A stretch of 64,000 nt of DNA from Persicaria tinctoria (GCA_037127255.1 JBANSL010000001.1:38679001-38743000); one strand, 5' to 3'; numbered from the stretch's first letter, positions 41,417 through 54,152 are shown. Notes: generated from the letters alone by a model not told the origin. Translations and numbers: made by a program.

Positions 41417-41519
41417 CTGCATAAGACGACCAATGTCGCAACTACAAGAGCTCCCGTTCAATGGAAAATCCAAATTTTCTTGAGTCCTTTACCTAGCAGC
41501 TTCAAACCTCCATGGCCGC

Positions 41520-42756
41520 TGACGAGCAGTTTTTAGTCGCCTAAACCGTATCAAAATAAATCCGAACCTACCTAACTAATGTAGCGTGGTAAGCACGAGT
41601 CGATCCCACCGAGAATCAAGTTATTCCTAAGTTAAAGTTTATTTACCAATTAATAGAAAAAGGAGTTTTGATGTGATGAGAATAAGAAAGAAAATAAAAT
41701 AAACTATAAACAAATTAATGGAGATAACAATTAAAGGAATAGTTTCATCTACAAATATCCACTCTAATTTGACTATTTGATCCTTGATTTTTCTTTAAGC
41801 TCTCTTTTCGTCCTATTATTGTTCGTGTCCTGATCTTGGGTAAATTACGAGCCCTACGAGTCCTAGTAACCCTTACTAATTAGATAACCCTAACACGGTC
41901 AAGATTCAACCTAATAGTAACATTAAGATTAAGAATTAACCAGGATACATGCAACACCAAACTACGAGTCAGCATTCAACATGTAATTGATTCTCTACAC
42001 ACCAGTTTAGTCCTACGAGTCTTAAAAAGGCATGATTGCTACTATGGATTAAGGTTCGCTACGAGGAATCTACAAAATCCTATCAATAATCTCAACTAGT
42101 TGTACGGACTAGAAGAAATCAACAATATTCGCAAAATAATCAATACGAATCAATAGAAATAGGACAAGAATATAAATCTCACAACTTTATCAAACCAAAG
42201 CTTCAATCCATAGACGAAACGGAAGAATTTAGATCTCCATAAAGCCAAGGCAAAACATAATTAACGTTACGGTTTGAAGTCAGTCGGCCGACCACGGTAT
42301 GTTCCGTATGAATGTATTCATATATATATTGGAACCGTGATATCCTAATCTATCCTAATATAAATATAATATAAATATATCTTATTTATCTATCTATCTA
42401 ACTAGTCTATCTAACTTAACTAAACGAATTATATTAAACCTAATAATAGTAGTACGAAGTAGCAATCATGTGGGCTCTATTGGATGAACCGGCCCAAAGG
42501 AGAAGGAGAGGCCCTAACGGTCAGCTCTACGAGTAACATCCGGCCATCTTCAAGTTTAGCTCAGTCATTCACCCTCTCATTTACAAAATAATCCCATAAA
42601 TTACGAGAAATCTCCAAATCTATACGATCGAGTCCTCAAAACACTAGTGTAGACTCCAAAAACCAAATAATAACAAATAATCTATAAAATAGGTAAAATT
42701 TGCATGAAAATGACCTAATATAATATGTAAATATAGGACTAAAATAGACACTATCA
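41520..42756 (-). repeat. Element B 3' LTR
   Basis: 1237 bp, TG...CA on the plus strand, matching 48010-51131 apart from the Helitron and scattered substitutions and small indels. Confidence 0.88.
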
Positions 42757-42800
42757 GCCGCTACCCCATGCTTAGACTTTTGCTTGTCCCCAAGCAAACT
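42757..42800 (-). other. Element B polypurine tract, LTR-proximal copy
   Basis: The minus strand reads GGGGACAAGCAAAAGTCTAA then GCATGGGGTAGCGGC directly against the 3' LTR. This motif is typical just before the 3' LTR in Athila/Tat-like elements. Confidence 0.7.
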
Positions 42801-43149
42801 AATCACAAAACAAAGACAACCTCAAAGAAAGACAAAAGACACAAAAAAATTTCTATGAATGATCACTCATCAGTATGGTTGTCATGGCTTTAAGAGTATT
42901 TATTACGTTATGCTTAAATTAATTATGACACTATGAGACCCACATCAAACCCTTCATACTCATTGCTTTAAACTCCGATTAGGTTCAGGAGATGCTTGCA
43001 TTCAGAATGTATTGAGCAATTAAAATCATTAAGCACACATACAAATCGTCATAAACACCCATCGATTACTAGGCCTTTTCTAATTCGGAGTTTCATTAAA
43101 GCTCTTATTTTCTTCCTTTGATTCCAAGTATTTCTAATTACTTTTCTTC

Positions 43150-43345
43150 CTCCTTGCGTGAATTTTATCCTTTACAAACAGGATCGGTTACTAACCGTAT
43201 TTTTTTTTGCAATTCTTATGATTGTCGAGTGAATTTTATCCTCCTCGAATATTTCTATCAAGCTTGGTTTATTGATGATTCTTTTCACTCGAGTGAATTT
43301 TATCCTCCCCGAGCGGTGTAAGTGAATTTTATTCTCCTTACACTC
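43150..43345 (-). repeat. GTGAATTTTATCCTC repeats in element B
   Basis: Four spaced copies of GTGAATTTTATCCTC or near variants (about 43159, 43230, 43294, 43322) between the two polypurine motifs. Function unknown. Confidence 0.65.
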
Positions 43346-43810
43346 ATCAACCCAACACATATATCCAAACACATCAAAAATCACATCAAATAGATAACCG
43401 AATTTACTAGTGCTTCTCATCAAGGATTTAGACATATACAATAGAAATCGTATAAATTTTTTAAAGATTGCTCTAAACTGAACATTCAACCAATAATCAA
43501 GTTATAACTAAAGCTCATACTCTAGATCATCTATGGGAATCCCACAAGTGTCTTTATTCAATTAAAATTCAATTTTATTAACTCTTAAGTCATGAAAAAC
43601 CATATATCATCATCGAGGTCATATCAATCATAGAAATATCTTTCTATAACAAATAAAAGAAAAACTAACAAATAAAAAACAAAGAATCAATAAATTACTA
43701 TGACCATGGGATAATGATCAAACACCCTATAATGCAACCTAAAATGCAATGAAATAGATAACAGAAAATGAAACAAAAAACATATATATGAATACGGAGT
43801 TACACCTGAA

Positions 43811-43856
43811 TTCCCCCTACCCCATGCTTAAAATCTTACTTTGTCCTCAAAGTAAA
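43811..43856 (-). other. Element B second polypurine-like motif
   Basis: The minus strand reads GAGGACAAAGTAAGATTTTA then AGCATGGGGTAGGGGGAA. It repeats the pre-LTR motif about 1.06 kb away from it, and it matches the second motif of element A. Confidence 0.65.
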
Positions 43857-45537
43857 GAAAATGAATAAAAGAGGTAAAGGAAACTCACCAAATAAATCAG
43901 GCATTCCAGAACTAATCTTCAACTCAAGAGGAGGTAGTGGTGTTGCCTCTGAACATACCATAAAAATAAGCAACTTCTCATAGGTACAGGACCTGTCCAA
44001 CACCACAGACAGCAACAAAAACAAGCAAAACTGGCATAGTAATCAACAGCCAATCTAGTTAAGTAACAAAAGAATACCAAAGTCATCAAATTCAGCAAGA
44101 TAGGTGACTATTCCTAAGTACTAACACCCCTAAAACATGATAAAAGAGCAAAAAGTACAGCCCTGGGGTATTCAGCAGAAACGTCCAGCAACAACTTGGA
44201 TTCAGTTGGCACTCGTGAACCTTCTTGGAGTTGGACAAATATAGGGCTATCCTCGTTGCAAAACGCCTGGCCAAGACATAAAACAAAAAGAATGCACCAC
44301 AAACAAACATATTCCAACAACCAAGAAAAATATATCATCCAAGAATAAAAGTACCACGACTAGTATAACAAAAATCAGCCCTGACAGCACATGCTCAATC
44401 ACTTCTGACATTGAAAACATGGAATGTAAGTGATTTCAAGGAGCAAGAACTAGCAAGCAAAAATTGAAGCATGGGAACCATCTCAAAGTATCTAGGCTTG
44501 TCTTGATAATAGAACTCGAGACTAAATAAAAATCCTCAACTGATTTCAAATAGAACTAGCAGTAATCAATCAGCCACATGGAGGACCTTATCACTTCTAA
44601 GTCCCAAAAATCCAGCAAAACCATCATACAACTCAATCTCAACCAAGTTCTGCAATTCAAAAATTAGATGGATCGCATTCGCAACCAAACCATCATACAA
44701 CTGAATCTATCACTATAATGGACACATTGCTCAACAATCTTTCCGCAAACATCGCAACCCAAGATCAGTAGCATCAAACTAAATCAGGCACAACCCAATA
44801 AATAACAACAAGCAAATTGTTCCACTCAATTCGCATTTATATTCAACCCAAAAAATTCAGAACAATAGGGAGAAGAGATAGGCATACCTGCACTTACCAT
44901 CAGGTTGAAAATTGGAGGACTCTCATATAGGAATTAGGGCGATGGCAGCAGCAGCAGCAGAAAGGGTTGAGAAGAGCGGGCGGCATGGGCTGAGTGCAGG
45001 AGCTCCGGGCGGAGGCGTGGTGGCTGGCAGTGCAGTACGAGGGAAGGAGAGGGAGTCCGGAGGGGAAATCCCGGCGAGGGTAGAACCTGGCGATAAGAGA
45101 GAAGCAGGCCGCCCTCGGGTTAGGGTTCTGTCGGGACAAGGGCGAAGGGAACAGTGGTGAGGAGCGGACGACGAATAGCAGTACACGGCGAGAGGAGGCC
45201 GAGGGATGAACTCTTAAGTGAGAGAGAGAGGCGGCACGGTGATTGGACGCAGGGGCGAAGCCTTCGAGCAGCACTTGCGTGAGAGGATAGGGATCTCGCG
45301 GTGATGAGCGCCGACAGCGGAGGTAACACACGCCGGAGGAGGGGCTGGTGTTGCAGGTGGGCAGGAGAGAGCAGAGGCGGCGAGAGAGGAAGATGAAGAC
45401 TAGAAAAGGGTTCTTTTTTCTTTCTTTTATTTCGGAAATTAAAAAAAATTTAAATAATCCTAACTAACAATAACAATAAAAAGTAAATAAAAAAATAACT
45501 AAAAATAAAACAGACATATAAAAAAAACTCATTCCTT
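43857..45537 (-). other. Element B interior; GC-rich exon-like block at 44900-45420
   Basis: On the minus strand a 143-codon frame (45331-44900) is rich in Arg, Ser and Pro and looks like a plant 5' UTR/first exon, followed by GGTAAGTGCAG, a possible donor. Further short open stretches lie at 44338-44114 and 44024-43836, the latter reading ATPLPPLELKISSGMPDLFG. I recognise no family. This may be a captured host fragment. Confidence 0.3.
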
Positions 45538-46829
45538 TAGGGGTGTGCAGAAAAACCCGAAACCGAAAACACGACACGAAAACACGACACGAAAAAACCC
45601 GAAACCGAAAAAATACGACACGGTAATAACACGAACCGAGAAAACACGGCTTTAAACGGTTCGTGTTCGGGTCGGGCAAATCGCATTGTCGGGTACCCGA
45701 CCCGAACCGTTTATTTTTAAAAAAATTTATATGTAAGGTGATATATTACTAATATAAATACAATCCATAAAGAATCAATGAAGTCAGTTAGCCCAGTTGG
45801 TCTTAGCCCAATTTTATGCGTGTCTATATGTTCAATCTAACCAAGGTTCGAATTCCGGATGGAGTTTTTTAACTCTTCCTTCCCCCTTTTTTTTTCTTTT
45901 TTTTTTTCCAGTTTTTAGCATATAAAGAAAACCCTAGCCGCACTGCCGCACTATTTCGGTATCTCCTCTATCTCTCTCTCACTGTCTCACACCTCTTCAA
46001 TTCATCGACTGTCTGAAATCAGGCCTGATGAAGAGTGAATCTGAGATCAGGCCTAATGAATGTTGCGGTTCGCTGCAGTGATGCTTTTACAATCATACTC
46101 CGTTATCTTCATCCAGTTCTCAAAGTCACCGATTTTCTGCAAATTCCAACAATAAGGGTTTCCATATCAACAGCAAATTCTCGATGACGGAAACGACCAG
46201 GAGGCCCATGGCGACGTCAATGCGAAGAGGCGCCTCACGGCGACAAGGAAATGACGAGGCGAAGAAGAATCGAAAAACCCATATCTCAAGCCCTATCTCA
46301 AGCTTCAATCACAAAGAAGAAGACCAAATTGAGTATGTCTTTACAGATTCTAGATCAATGTTCTCAGATCTATCATCCTCCTTGTCAAATTTGAACAATT
46401 ATGGCTTCAATTTCAGATCTAGGCTTGATATGTATGTTTGATTGTTGATCCTCCTTGTCAAATTTGAACAATATGTATGTTTGATTGTTGTTGTTCACTG
46501 TTTTGACAAAATAAGTTCTCAGATCTGTTGATCTTAAACCTCAGTCCATGGCAACAAATTGATTTGGACTTTATCCTTTGACAATCGTTAATTGATTTGT
46601 GCTGCCACACGCCCAAACAAACAACAACACAACCCAGAAAAAAAAAGAGAAAAGTAAACGGTTCGTGTCGGATAACACGGGTATCCGACACGGATCCGAA
46701 TAGCTATTTCGTGTCGGATACCCGGTTCATAACGGTTCGTGCACGGTTCGGCCTTTTTGTGCTAAACGGTTTCGGGTATCCGACACGATTATCCGGTTCG
46801 TGTCGGATACCCGGTAATGCCCACCCCTA
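45538..46829. mobile_element. hAT-type element, 1.29 kb, inside element B
   Basis: The ends are TAGGGGTGTGCA and its near-inverse TGCCCACCCCTA. An exact 8-bp TSD, CATTCCTT, is at 45530-45537 and 46830-46837. Subterminal arrays of AACACGACACGAAAA and CGTGTCGGATACCCGG flank a GC-richer middle (46050-46300). No transposase. A ~70-bp internal direct repeat (CTCCTTGTCAAATTTGAACA at about 46378 and 46450) is present. Confidence 0.93.
45781..45870 (+). repeat. tRNA-derived (SINE-like) promoter boxes
   Basis: A perfect A-box, TAGCCCAGTTGG (45790), and a B-box-like GGTTCGAATTCC (45845) are at tRNA spacing. The acceptor stem does not pair, and a T-rich tract follows (45866-45910). It may be a short SINE head or a tRNA relic within the hAT element. 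Confidence 0.4.
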
Positions 46830-46854
46830 CATTCCTTGGGTTGCCTTCCAATCC

Positions 46855-47967
46855 TTACCTATCAGACATTGTCAAAGCCCTTAGCAGTCGGTCATATTCC
46901 TTTGCACACATCTTACCCAAGACGTTATAACACACTAGTAAATTGAAATTATATAATATTATATAAGTTAAAAACTCTTTCAATTTATCAAACTTATGAC
47001 TCCCTACTGAAGGAATATGATACCACAAGTTCAGTTCCACTGGTGGCTTTTCAAAATAGCAATTAAAAGGATCAAAATAATCACCATTACCTTCCAAATT
47101 GCAAAATTTTACCTTTATTACCTCTCGAGCCTCAGCAGGTGGCTCTAGACATGATTCATCAACGGGGGAGCTCGGAATGAATGCATTGGATGAAGTATGA
47201 GACACAACACATGAAACCTCATGCGTCGACTCCTGAGATTCCATGTCAGGAAGCACCAGACCCTCTTCTCCATCGTCAAAGAAACTGTCGTCATATGTGA
47301 ACAATTCCTCCTCGTTCTGAACATCATTATCACGTTGAAACCAACTAGGATAGAATGAATTGAGCACAATGACTTCGACAAGATCTTCCATTATTGCATC
47401 CTTCAATGTCTGAGAGGATGGTGGAATGGGTTGGCTTTCTTTATCAACTTGAGGGGTGGCCATCTGATCTGCTATTATCTCGCTTGATGTTTGAGTAAGT
47501 TGGCTAATTTGTTCCCCCAAGTTTTTAATCCTCTCAGCATTCTCCTGCACCGCTTGTGTAAGGGCTTGGATTGCATCATCCAGGTGTGTGACAGAGTCCT
47601 CCATTGGTGGATAAGACGTGGTGAGCAACTATTCCTATGCAAGATGGTAACCCATGTAGTAGAAAAAATCCCACAACCCCAACAAACCTAACCGTGCTAG
47701 GCCTCCGTTACTCATGTACTCAGCAAGTGCTCGTGTCTCAGCAGTCTTCCCGTCAATTATGCAAATAATCATATCTCGGATGCTGTCCTGATAACCCCGT
47801 GAATTACGAATGTCAACATATCTCTGCAATCTGGTAAGATATTGGTGAAAGTTTTCACCTTTAAACTGCAACAACCTCAACATCCTAAAAGTTAGTAGCA
47901 AGGGTGTTATGAACCGTAAGATAGGTTCACAACAATTTAGATGTATACAAAAATTGATAAAACACAA
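46855..47967 (-). pseudogene. Gag-like region of element B
   Basis: The minus-strand frame from 47967 down to 46855 is interrupted by two close stops (TAG GAA TAG, about 47629-47637). The first part includes GENFHQYLTRLQRYVDIRNS, gag-like in length and character. The second part, 257 codons from 47628, opens with a coiled-coil-like DDAIQALTQAVQENAERI and is then acidic. No zinc knuckle or catalytic motif was found. The gag call rests mainly on position after the PBS. Confidence 0.5.
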
Positions 47968-47989
47968 AACAAAGAAATAAACTTTGATT

Positions 47990-48006
47990 CCCCGGCAACA
48001 GCGCCA
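47990..48006 (-). other. Element B primer-binding site (tRNA-Asp)
   Basis: On the minus strand TGGCGCTGTTGCCGGGG, one base different from the element A site, lies three bases inside the 5' LTR. Confidence 0.85.
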
Positions 48007-48770
48007 ATTTGACGGGCGGTTTTTAGTCGCCTAAACCGTATCAAAATAAATCCGAACCTACCTAACTAATGTAGCGTGGTAAACACGAGTCGATCCCACA
48101 GAGAACCAAGTTATTCCTAAGTTAAGTTTATTTAACAATTAATAGAAAAGGGAGTTTTGGTGTGATGAGAATAAGAAAGAAAATAAAATAAACTATAAAA
48201 AAATTAATGGAGATAACAATTAAAGGAATAGTTTCATCTACAAATATCCACTCTAATTTGACTAGTTGATCCTCGATTTTTCTTCAAGCTCTCTTTTCAT
48301 CCTATTATTGTTCCTGTCTTGATCTTGTGTAAATTACTAGTCCTACGAGTCCTAGTAACCCTTACTAATTAGATAACCCTAACACGGTCATGATTCAACC
48401 TAATAGTAGCATTAAGATTAAGAATTAAGCAGGATACATGCAACACCAAGCTACGAGTCAACATTCAACATGTAATTGATTCTCTACACACCAGTTTAGT
48501 CCTACGAGTCCTAAAAAGGCATGATTGTTACTATGTATTAAGGTTCGCTACGAGAAATCTACAAAATCATAGCAATAATCTCAACTAGTTGTACGGACTA
48601 GAAGAAATCAACAATATTCGCAAAAGAATCAATACGGATCAATAGGAATAGGATTTTCAATCCATAGACGAAACGGAAGAGTTTAAATCTCCATAAAACT
48701 TAGACAAAACATAATTAGCGTTACGGTTTGAAGTCAGTCGGCCGGCCACAGTATGTTCCGTATGAATATA

Positions 48771-48805
<35 letters not shown>

Positions 48806-49960
48806 TATATCCTATACAATACTAAATAGTATCTGTTTTGCCACGTGTCGCACTATCGTTGAAAATTTTCCCGCCTTTTTTAGCCAATCATATTTTGCCA
48901 CGTACATTATCTAATGCCACATATTTGTTTTGATTTTTTTTTAAAATATATTTGTCCATTATTATTCTATTTGGCAAGAATCTCCTCTCATTCCTTGATA
49001 ATATTTTTTTGGTAAGTATCTCCAATAGGCCATAATTGATAAATAATATCTTTATCTTTATGCAATGTTAAATCAAGAGATTTTTTCTCCATATTATCCG
49101 AGAAAAAATGACATTCAAACTTTTTCCAATCATATTATATCATGTATTAACCTATTGACCCTTATTTATTATTATTATTTAATTCTTTTTGAGCAAATTA
49201 AATGGTCATTATATTTCACAATTTTTTTTTTCAAGTTCTCTATTTACCTCATTTGAAAACTTAAATCTTTATATATCTCTTTAACTACGTCTTTCGGTAG
49301 TCTCTTCTATTCATCATTTTATATTCTATTTGATGAAAAATTATAGTGTATTTTTTTTACAAAATTAATCTTGGATAATTGATAACTAGCTATTACATAG
49401 TTTATAATTGATAACTATTGTTACATAGTGCTATACTTGCTATTATTAAATCATAATATTTTCTAACGTGTACTCTATTCTTTTTTTATATCCAAAAATC
49501 ATACTATTGATAATAAAACTCGAGCATAGTTGATGAATTCATATTTTCATATATTATAAACTAATAATATAATTTTTCCATATCAATTCTCAATTTTACC
49601 AAAACTATTATATATATAAAACGGTATAGTGATCATTTAAATCCAATTTCACAACTTCGTTGTATACTAATATTTTTGTAACAATTCATATATTGATTAT
49701 GGTATTGATTTCCTCAAAAATACATTTATAAAATTTTATGGTATTGATTTGTACCGTCTAATATAAAAATGTACTAATACTTTTCAAATACTTATTGTTT
49801 TATTTTATCATATTTTAATCATTTTTAATTCATTATAAAATATTTTCTTACCATTTTGAGGTTATTATGTTTGTGATTAAATATAAAATCAAAATTAGAA
49901 TTATATATTTTTTTTAAAATTATTTGTCATATAGAGAGTAATGAAATAATCTATAATTAA

Positions 49961-50120
49961 CGGTGTTGCTAAATACACCGCAAATCTCCCCAAAATCAAG
50001 AGGTCAATTCCAAGGTGGTGACCATTTTAATTAATTAGCACACCTTTTCAACTAATTAGCCCAACACAAACCACCACGTCTATTTAAACGTGGTGATTTA
50101 CGGTGTATTTAGTTTCCACG
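49961..50120. mobile_element. MITE-like inverted repeat, copy 1
   Basis: CTAAATACACCGCAAAT at the left is inverted as ATTTACGGTGTATTTAG at the right, with GTGGTGA/CACCAC words inside. Palindromic, about 160 bp, no ORF. Confidence 0.6.
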
Positions 50121-50132
50121 TATAAATAATCT

Positions 50133-50310
50133 GGGTATTGTTATACACCGCAAATGCCTCTTCATAAGCACACATTTAAAGCAATGTGGAAGAATTTTTA
50201 ATTAATTATGTTTTTAATCATCTTTAAGAGAGAGAATTAGTGCATGTCGAAAGCAACATGGTACCACGTCCAAAGCAACGTGGTGATTTGTGGTGTATTT
50301 AGTTTTCGCG
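50133..50310. mobile_element. MITE-like inverted repeat, copy 2
   Basis: TATACACCGCAAAT at the left is inverted as ATTTGTGGTGTATTTAG at the right. It is related to copy 1 and lies only about 12 bp away, in the same orientation. Confidence 0.55.
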
Positions 50311-51220
50311 ATTAATCTTAATATTGAATGAGTCGTGTGGCAATTGTTTGTATAAGAACCATGTATAGATTTATAGATTTTAATCTTAAATTAATTTTAT
50401 TGTTGAAATATGCAATGAAATTGTCGAATTAACCATTTCTATATTTCGGTACATTATGGTTTGGATTGTATAATTTTGGTAATGCAACATAAGACCGTGC
50501 AAAAAGTATCAAGATATATAGACTTCGTCAAGAAGTATGTATATATATTGACCCTCTTTTTTCCAAAAAGAATCAATATATGGACTTTTTTGTTACTCAT
50601 TTAATATAGTGTTTGCCAATTTAATGAGTTTATATTAATCTTAGTTCCATCTAATCAAACAAATACGAAATATTTCATAACTATTAAGATTAATTTTTTT
50701 TTAACAAAAAGCCTGTGCAAAGCACGAGTAATGGACTAGTATATATATATTGGAACCGTGATATCCTAATCTATCCTAATATAAATATATCTTATTTATC
50801 TATCTATCTAACTAATCTATCTAACTTAACTAAACGAATTATATTAAACATAATAATAGTACAAAGCAGCAATCACGTGGGCTCTATTGGATGAACCGGC
50901 CCAAAGGAGAAGGAGAGGCCCCAACGGTCAGCACTACGAGTAAAACAATCCCATAAATTACGAGCAATCTCCAAATCTATACGATCGAGTCCAAAAATAC
51001 CTAAAATATATCAAAACACTAGTGTAGTCTCCAAAAACCAAATGATAACAAATAATCTATAAAATAGGTAAAATATGCATGAAAATGACCTAATATAATA
51101 TGTAAATATAGGACTAAAATAGACTCTATCAGCCGCTACTTCATTTTGTCCCCAAAATCCTCCCTTACCAAAATTTTCTTACTCAAACACAATTAAATTA
51201 TCTCCCTCAAACTTTCTGAC

Positions 51221-52125
51221 ATGGCTTCGTCAAATTAGCCCTTATTTTCGTTCCCAGCATCTCATGGGTTTTGTCGATGGTTCCATCTCATGTCCTGTTC
51301 CGAGTGAAACTACTGATAATTCTTCTGCTATAGTAGATTGACAAGCGTAGAACGAACTTGTGTTGGCTATCCTCTCGATGTCTCTCACTGAACCCGTTAT
51401 GGTTCAAGTTCTGGATTGTGAGACTTCTCATCAAGTCCGGGACAGGCTCCACCGTCTTTATTCAGCACGCTCCTATGCTCAGGCGGTCCAGACCATGCTC
51501 CAACCGACGAGTCTAAAAAAGGGGGATGGATTAGCGACAGATTATTTCAATCGTGCAAAGGGATTGATTCTTCAACTCTAGGCGGCCAGAAACCCGGTAA
51601 CTGATTCTGAATTTGTGGCTAGTGTTTTAGCAGGTCTTGGCACCGACTACGATGCCATGGTCACCACTATCACCACCCAACATCTGCTACCTGAACTCCA
51701 CCACTATTAACTCCTCTTAAATCTCCCTTAATACCACCGCTTCCACTGAACCCAACCCAGATTTGAATTTCACTACAACCGGACAAGGTCGTGGCAGGGG
51801 CTCCATTAGAGGAGGTCGCGAGGACTCCTCACGCGGTCGTGGACCTGGCGACGATCGAGGAGGTCGTTCATCGTCCAGAGGAGGTAGAGGCTACAACACC
51901 TACAATAATAAATCCTTTTACGGTGCTCCGGATAATAGGCCGATCTGTCAGATATGTGAAAAATGTGGACACATCCCTGAGGTGTTGGAGTAGGTTTGAT
52001 AAGGCTTATCAAGCACCACTGCCTCGCAATTTTCAAGCCAATTACGCCTCTTCCTGGTTCCCTGACACGACGGCGACGCACCACTACACAACGGACATTA
52101 GCAACCTAAGGTTGAACAGACTACA
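51221..52125 (+). pseudogene. Copia gag and start of protease
   Basis: Begins ATGGCTTCG (51221). Reads GFVDGSISCP, then from 51360 AILSMSLTEP and QVRDRLHRLYSARS, the copia gag core (UBN2/retrotran_gag type), an RG-rich linker, a zinc-knuckle remnant CQICEKCGH and, after a frameshift, WFPDTTATHH, the protease active-site region with the usual Gly lost. Several stops (51339, 51580, 51707). It ends abruptly at element A. Confidence 0.8.
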
Positions 52126-54149
52126 TGTTGTGAGCCTAATTAGCCGTGTTTTTATGCGTACTTCAGTTCCATATTCTTTACATTTTGCATATTTCGGGTT
52201 GGGAATATGTCGAATTTATGTAGTTTATGCATAATTGTCAGAAATGGAGATCTACATAAGTTTCTGTTTAATATCGCAGAATATGGAACCATTTCGGAAG
52301 AAAACCAAGAAAGCGAGAATCGGAGGCAAAGCCACTCGATATCGACTAAGCTTAGTCGATCTCGACAAGACTTGCCTAGGCACCAGCCATCATCGAGGAG
52401 CCTGTGTCGAGAAACAGAAGACAAGGAACCCGAGCCCTACTCGACATCGAGTACAGCTACTCGAAGTCGACAAAGAGGGGAGCCAGGACCCAGACTCGAG
52501 GAGAAGGCTACCCGACCTGACCAGGAGGCCGACAACCCTACTCGACCTCGACGAAATCTTGTCGAGATCGACGAGCCTCCCAACGCCTGCCCGAGCCCAT
52601 GCCGAGGAGAAGCTACTCTACTAGAGAGGACCACACCCTAGTCGATCTCGAGGAGCCCTAGTCGAGATCGACGAGCGCCGAAGTCCAGATCCGAGCCTGT
52701 CGAGTAGAGCCACCCGAGAAAACCCAGTCGACATAGCCAGTCTACTCGACCTCGACGAGCCCTTGTCGACATCGACGAGCCCCAGGAGTCATGTCCGAGC
52801 CTGTCGAGGATTGGCTAGCCGAGACGACGAGCCAAGCCCAGTCGACCAAGAAGTCTACTCGAGGTCGATAAAGCCCTTGTCGAGATCGACCACGAGTCCA
52901 GAAGCTGTGTGACGCGGTTTGATGAATCCTACTCGACTTGGGCGTGAAGATTGCTGATTCTATCCGAAAATATCCACATCTATCATGAAGAAGAAGAGTT
53001 CTATCCATTGAAGACACTTTAGATATATTTCCTATTTTAGATTTAATTCCTTTATGTCTTTTATTTATCATTAAAGTCTTAGATATAGTTTTAGATATAG
53101 ATATAGATATTCTATCCTTGATTAGCAAGGATTAGAAGCCTATAAATAAAGCCCATGGGGCTCAGTTTTATTCAATCAATTTTGGTCAGAGACAAAGAGT
53201 TCCAAGGAGAAGTTTAGGGAGTTCAAAGGTTTTAGGGTTTTGGCATTCGACGAGAGTTGGATTGCTGGGATTGTAAAGTCTTTGAATTTAGTTTAATGCA
53301 AGTTGTTTTCTTTCAATCGATGATGTCTGAGTTTGCGATGAAGAGCGAGTAGTCAACCCACTTCTAGGGTTGGGGCGACCCCGACGATAGCCATGCATAA
53401 TTGAGGTAAAGATCCGACCTTTATCATGATTTGAGCATTTTCTTACTTGTTGATGTGTTTATTACCCGTCTAATGGAGATCCATGCTAACAACTTGGATT
53501 ATAAACATAAAATCGGTAGAGACAATTAGGGTTTCTTGAGAGAGTTGTCTAATTGTTGGAAAAAGCGAAAGCTTAGTCCTTTAATGCGATTCACATGATT
53601 ATCTGTTTGGTCCTGCCTTATGCATGTTTGGTTATCGTTGTTGCAAACCCCAATCTTGGAAGTTCTTTTACATAAAGTTTAGTCGAAACCCCAAAGCATT
53701 TGTTTTTACTTTCTTTTATTTCGTTTTACTCCCTGCCCTCGTCGATCTCGACCAAGCTTGGTCGACCTCGACCACTGATCTTCGACCCAGAGTCGCCATA
53801 GCTTACTTGTGCAGGATCTCGACCAGACCCACTCGACCCAGACGAAGGCTACTCGATCTCGAGTAGAGCCTTGTCGAGATCGACCACCGTTGCCGAAGCT
53901 GCTGTGCCCTGTTCGACTGTCCGAGCTTCTGTCGACTAACCCTTAGTCGAGCTCGAGGACCCTATTGTCGATTTCTGATCGTGAGATTCTCCGCTACCTA
54001 AGATCCGCTGACACGCTTCCTCGTGGATCGATCCTGACTTCCCGCTGCTACATCAGAAGGAGGTCTTGTAATTATTTGCAAGGGACGGAATCTGGTTTGC
54101 TGTGATTTATTTATATTTTATTTGCATTCTCGATTTCCTCCTTACAACA
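52126..54149 (+). repeat. Element A 5' LTR
   Basis: 2024 bp. It contains dense TCGA-based 21-bp units at 52340-52925 and 53740-53960, a TATA box at 53141, and UTR sequence. The ORFs inside (52207-52641 and others) are present identically in both LTRs and come from the repeat composition. Confidence 0.95.
53141..53150 (+). promoter_or_regulatory. LTR TATA box, element A
   Basis: TATAAATAAA, also at 59849 in the 3' LTR, is preceded by an AGATATAG-rich stretch. It probably sets the transcription start about 30 bp downstream. Confidence 0.65.
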
Positions 54150-54152
54150 AAT

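Larger units (their letters stand above)
48803..50739 (+). mobile_element. Small non-autonomous Helitron in element B LTR
   Basis: Begins TCCTATATCCTATACAATAC after an A in a TA run. The 3' end GTGCAAAGCACGAGT...GGACTAG is followed by T; GTGC/GCAC forms a short terminal stem. Interior is AT-rich without a transposase. Removing it restores the LTR. The start could be 48810 instead. Confidence 0.75.
41520..51131 (-). mobile_element. Element B: non-autonomous LTR retrotransposon, minus strand
   Basis: LTRs lie at 41520-42756 and 48010-51131, the right one enlarged by a Helitron. They begin TGACG and end CTATCA on the plus strand. An exact TSD, GCCGC, stands at 41515-41519 and 51132-51136. A primer site for tRNA-Asp is next to the right LTR, so transcription runs on the minus strand. 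The interior has a broken gag-like region but no protease, RT or integrase that I can see. It carries a hAT and a GC-rich block. It inserted into the copia leader. Confidence 0.88.
48010..51131 (-). repeat. Element B 5' LTR, interrupted by a Helitron
   Basis: Matches 41520-42756. A 1.94-kb insertion (48803-50739) sits in its internal TA repeat near 'gtatgaatatattcatatat'. Confidence 0.85.

Noticed and set aside
52207..53128. ORFs of 128-147 codons inside the LTR, repeated at 58915-59836
   Set aside because: Duplicated exactly with the LTR, antisense or in shifted frames to TCGA repeats, and without domain similarity.
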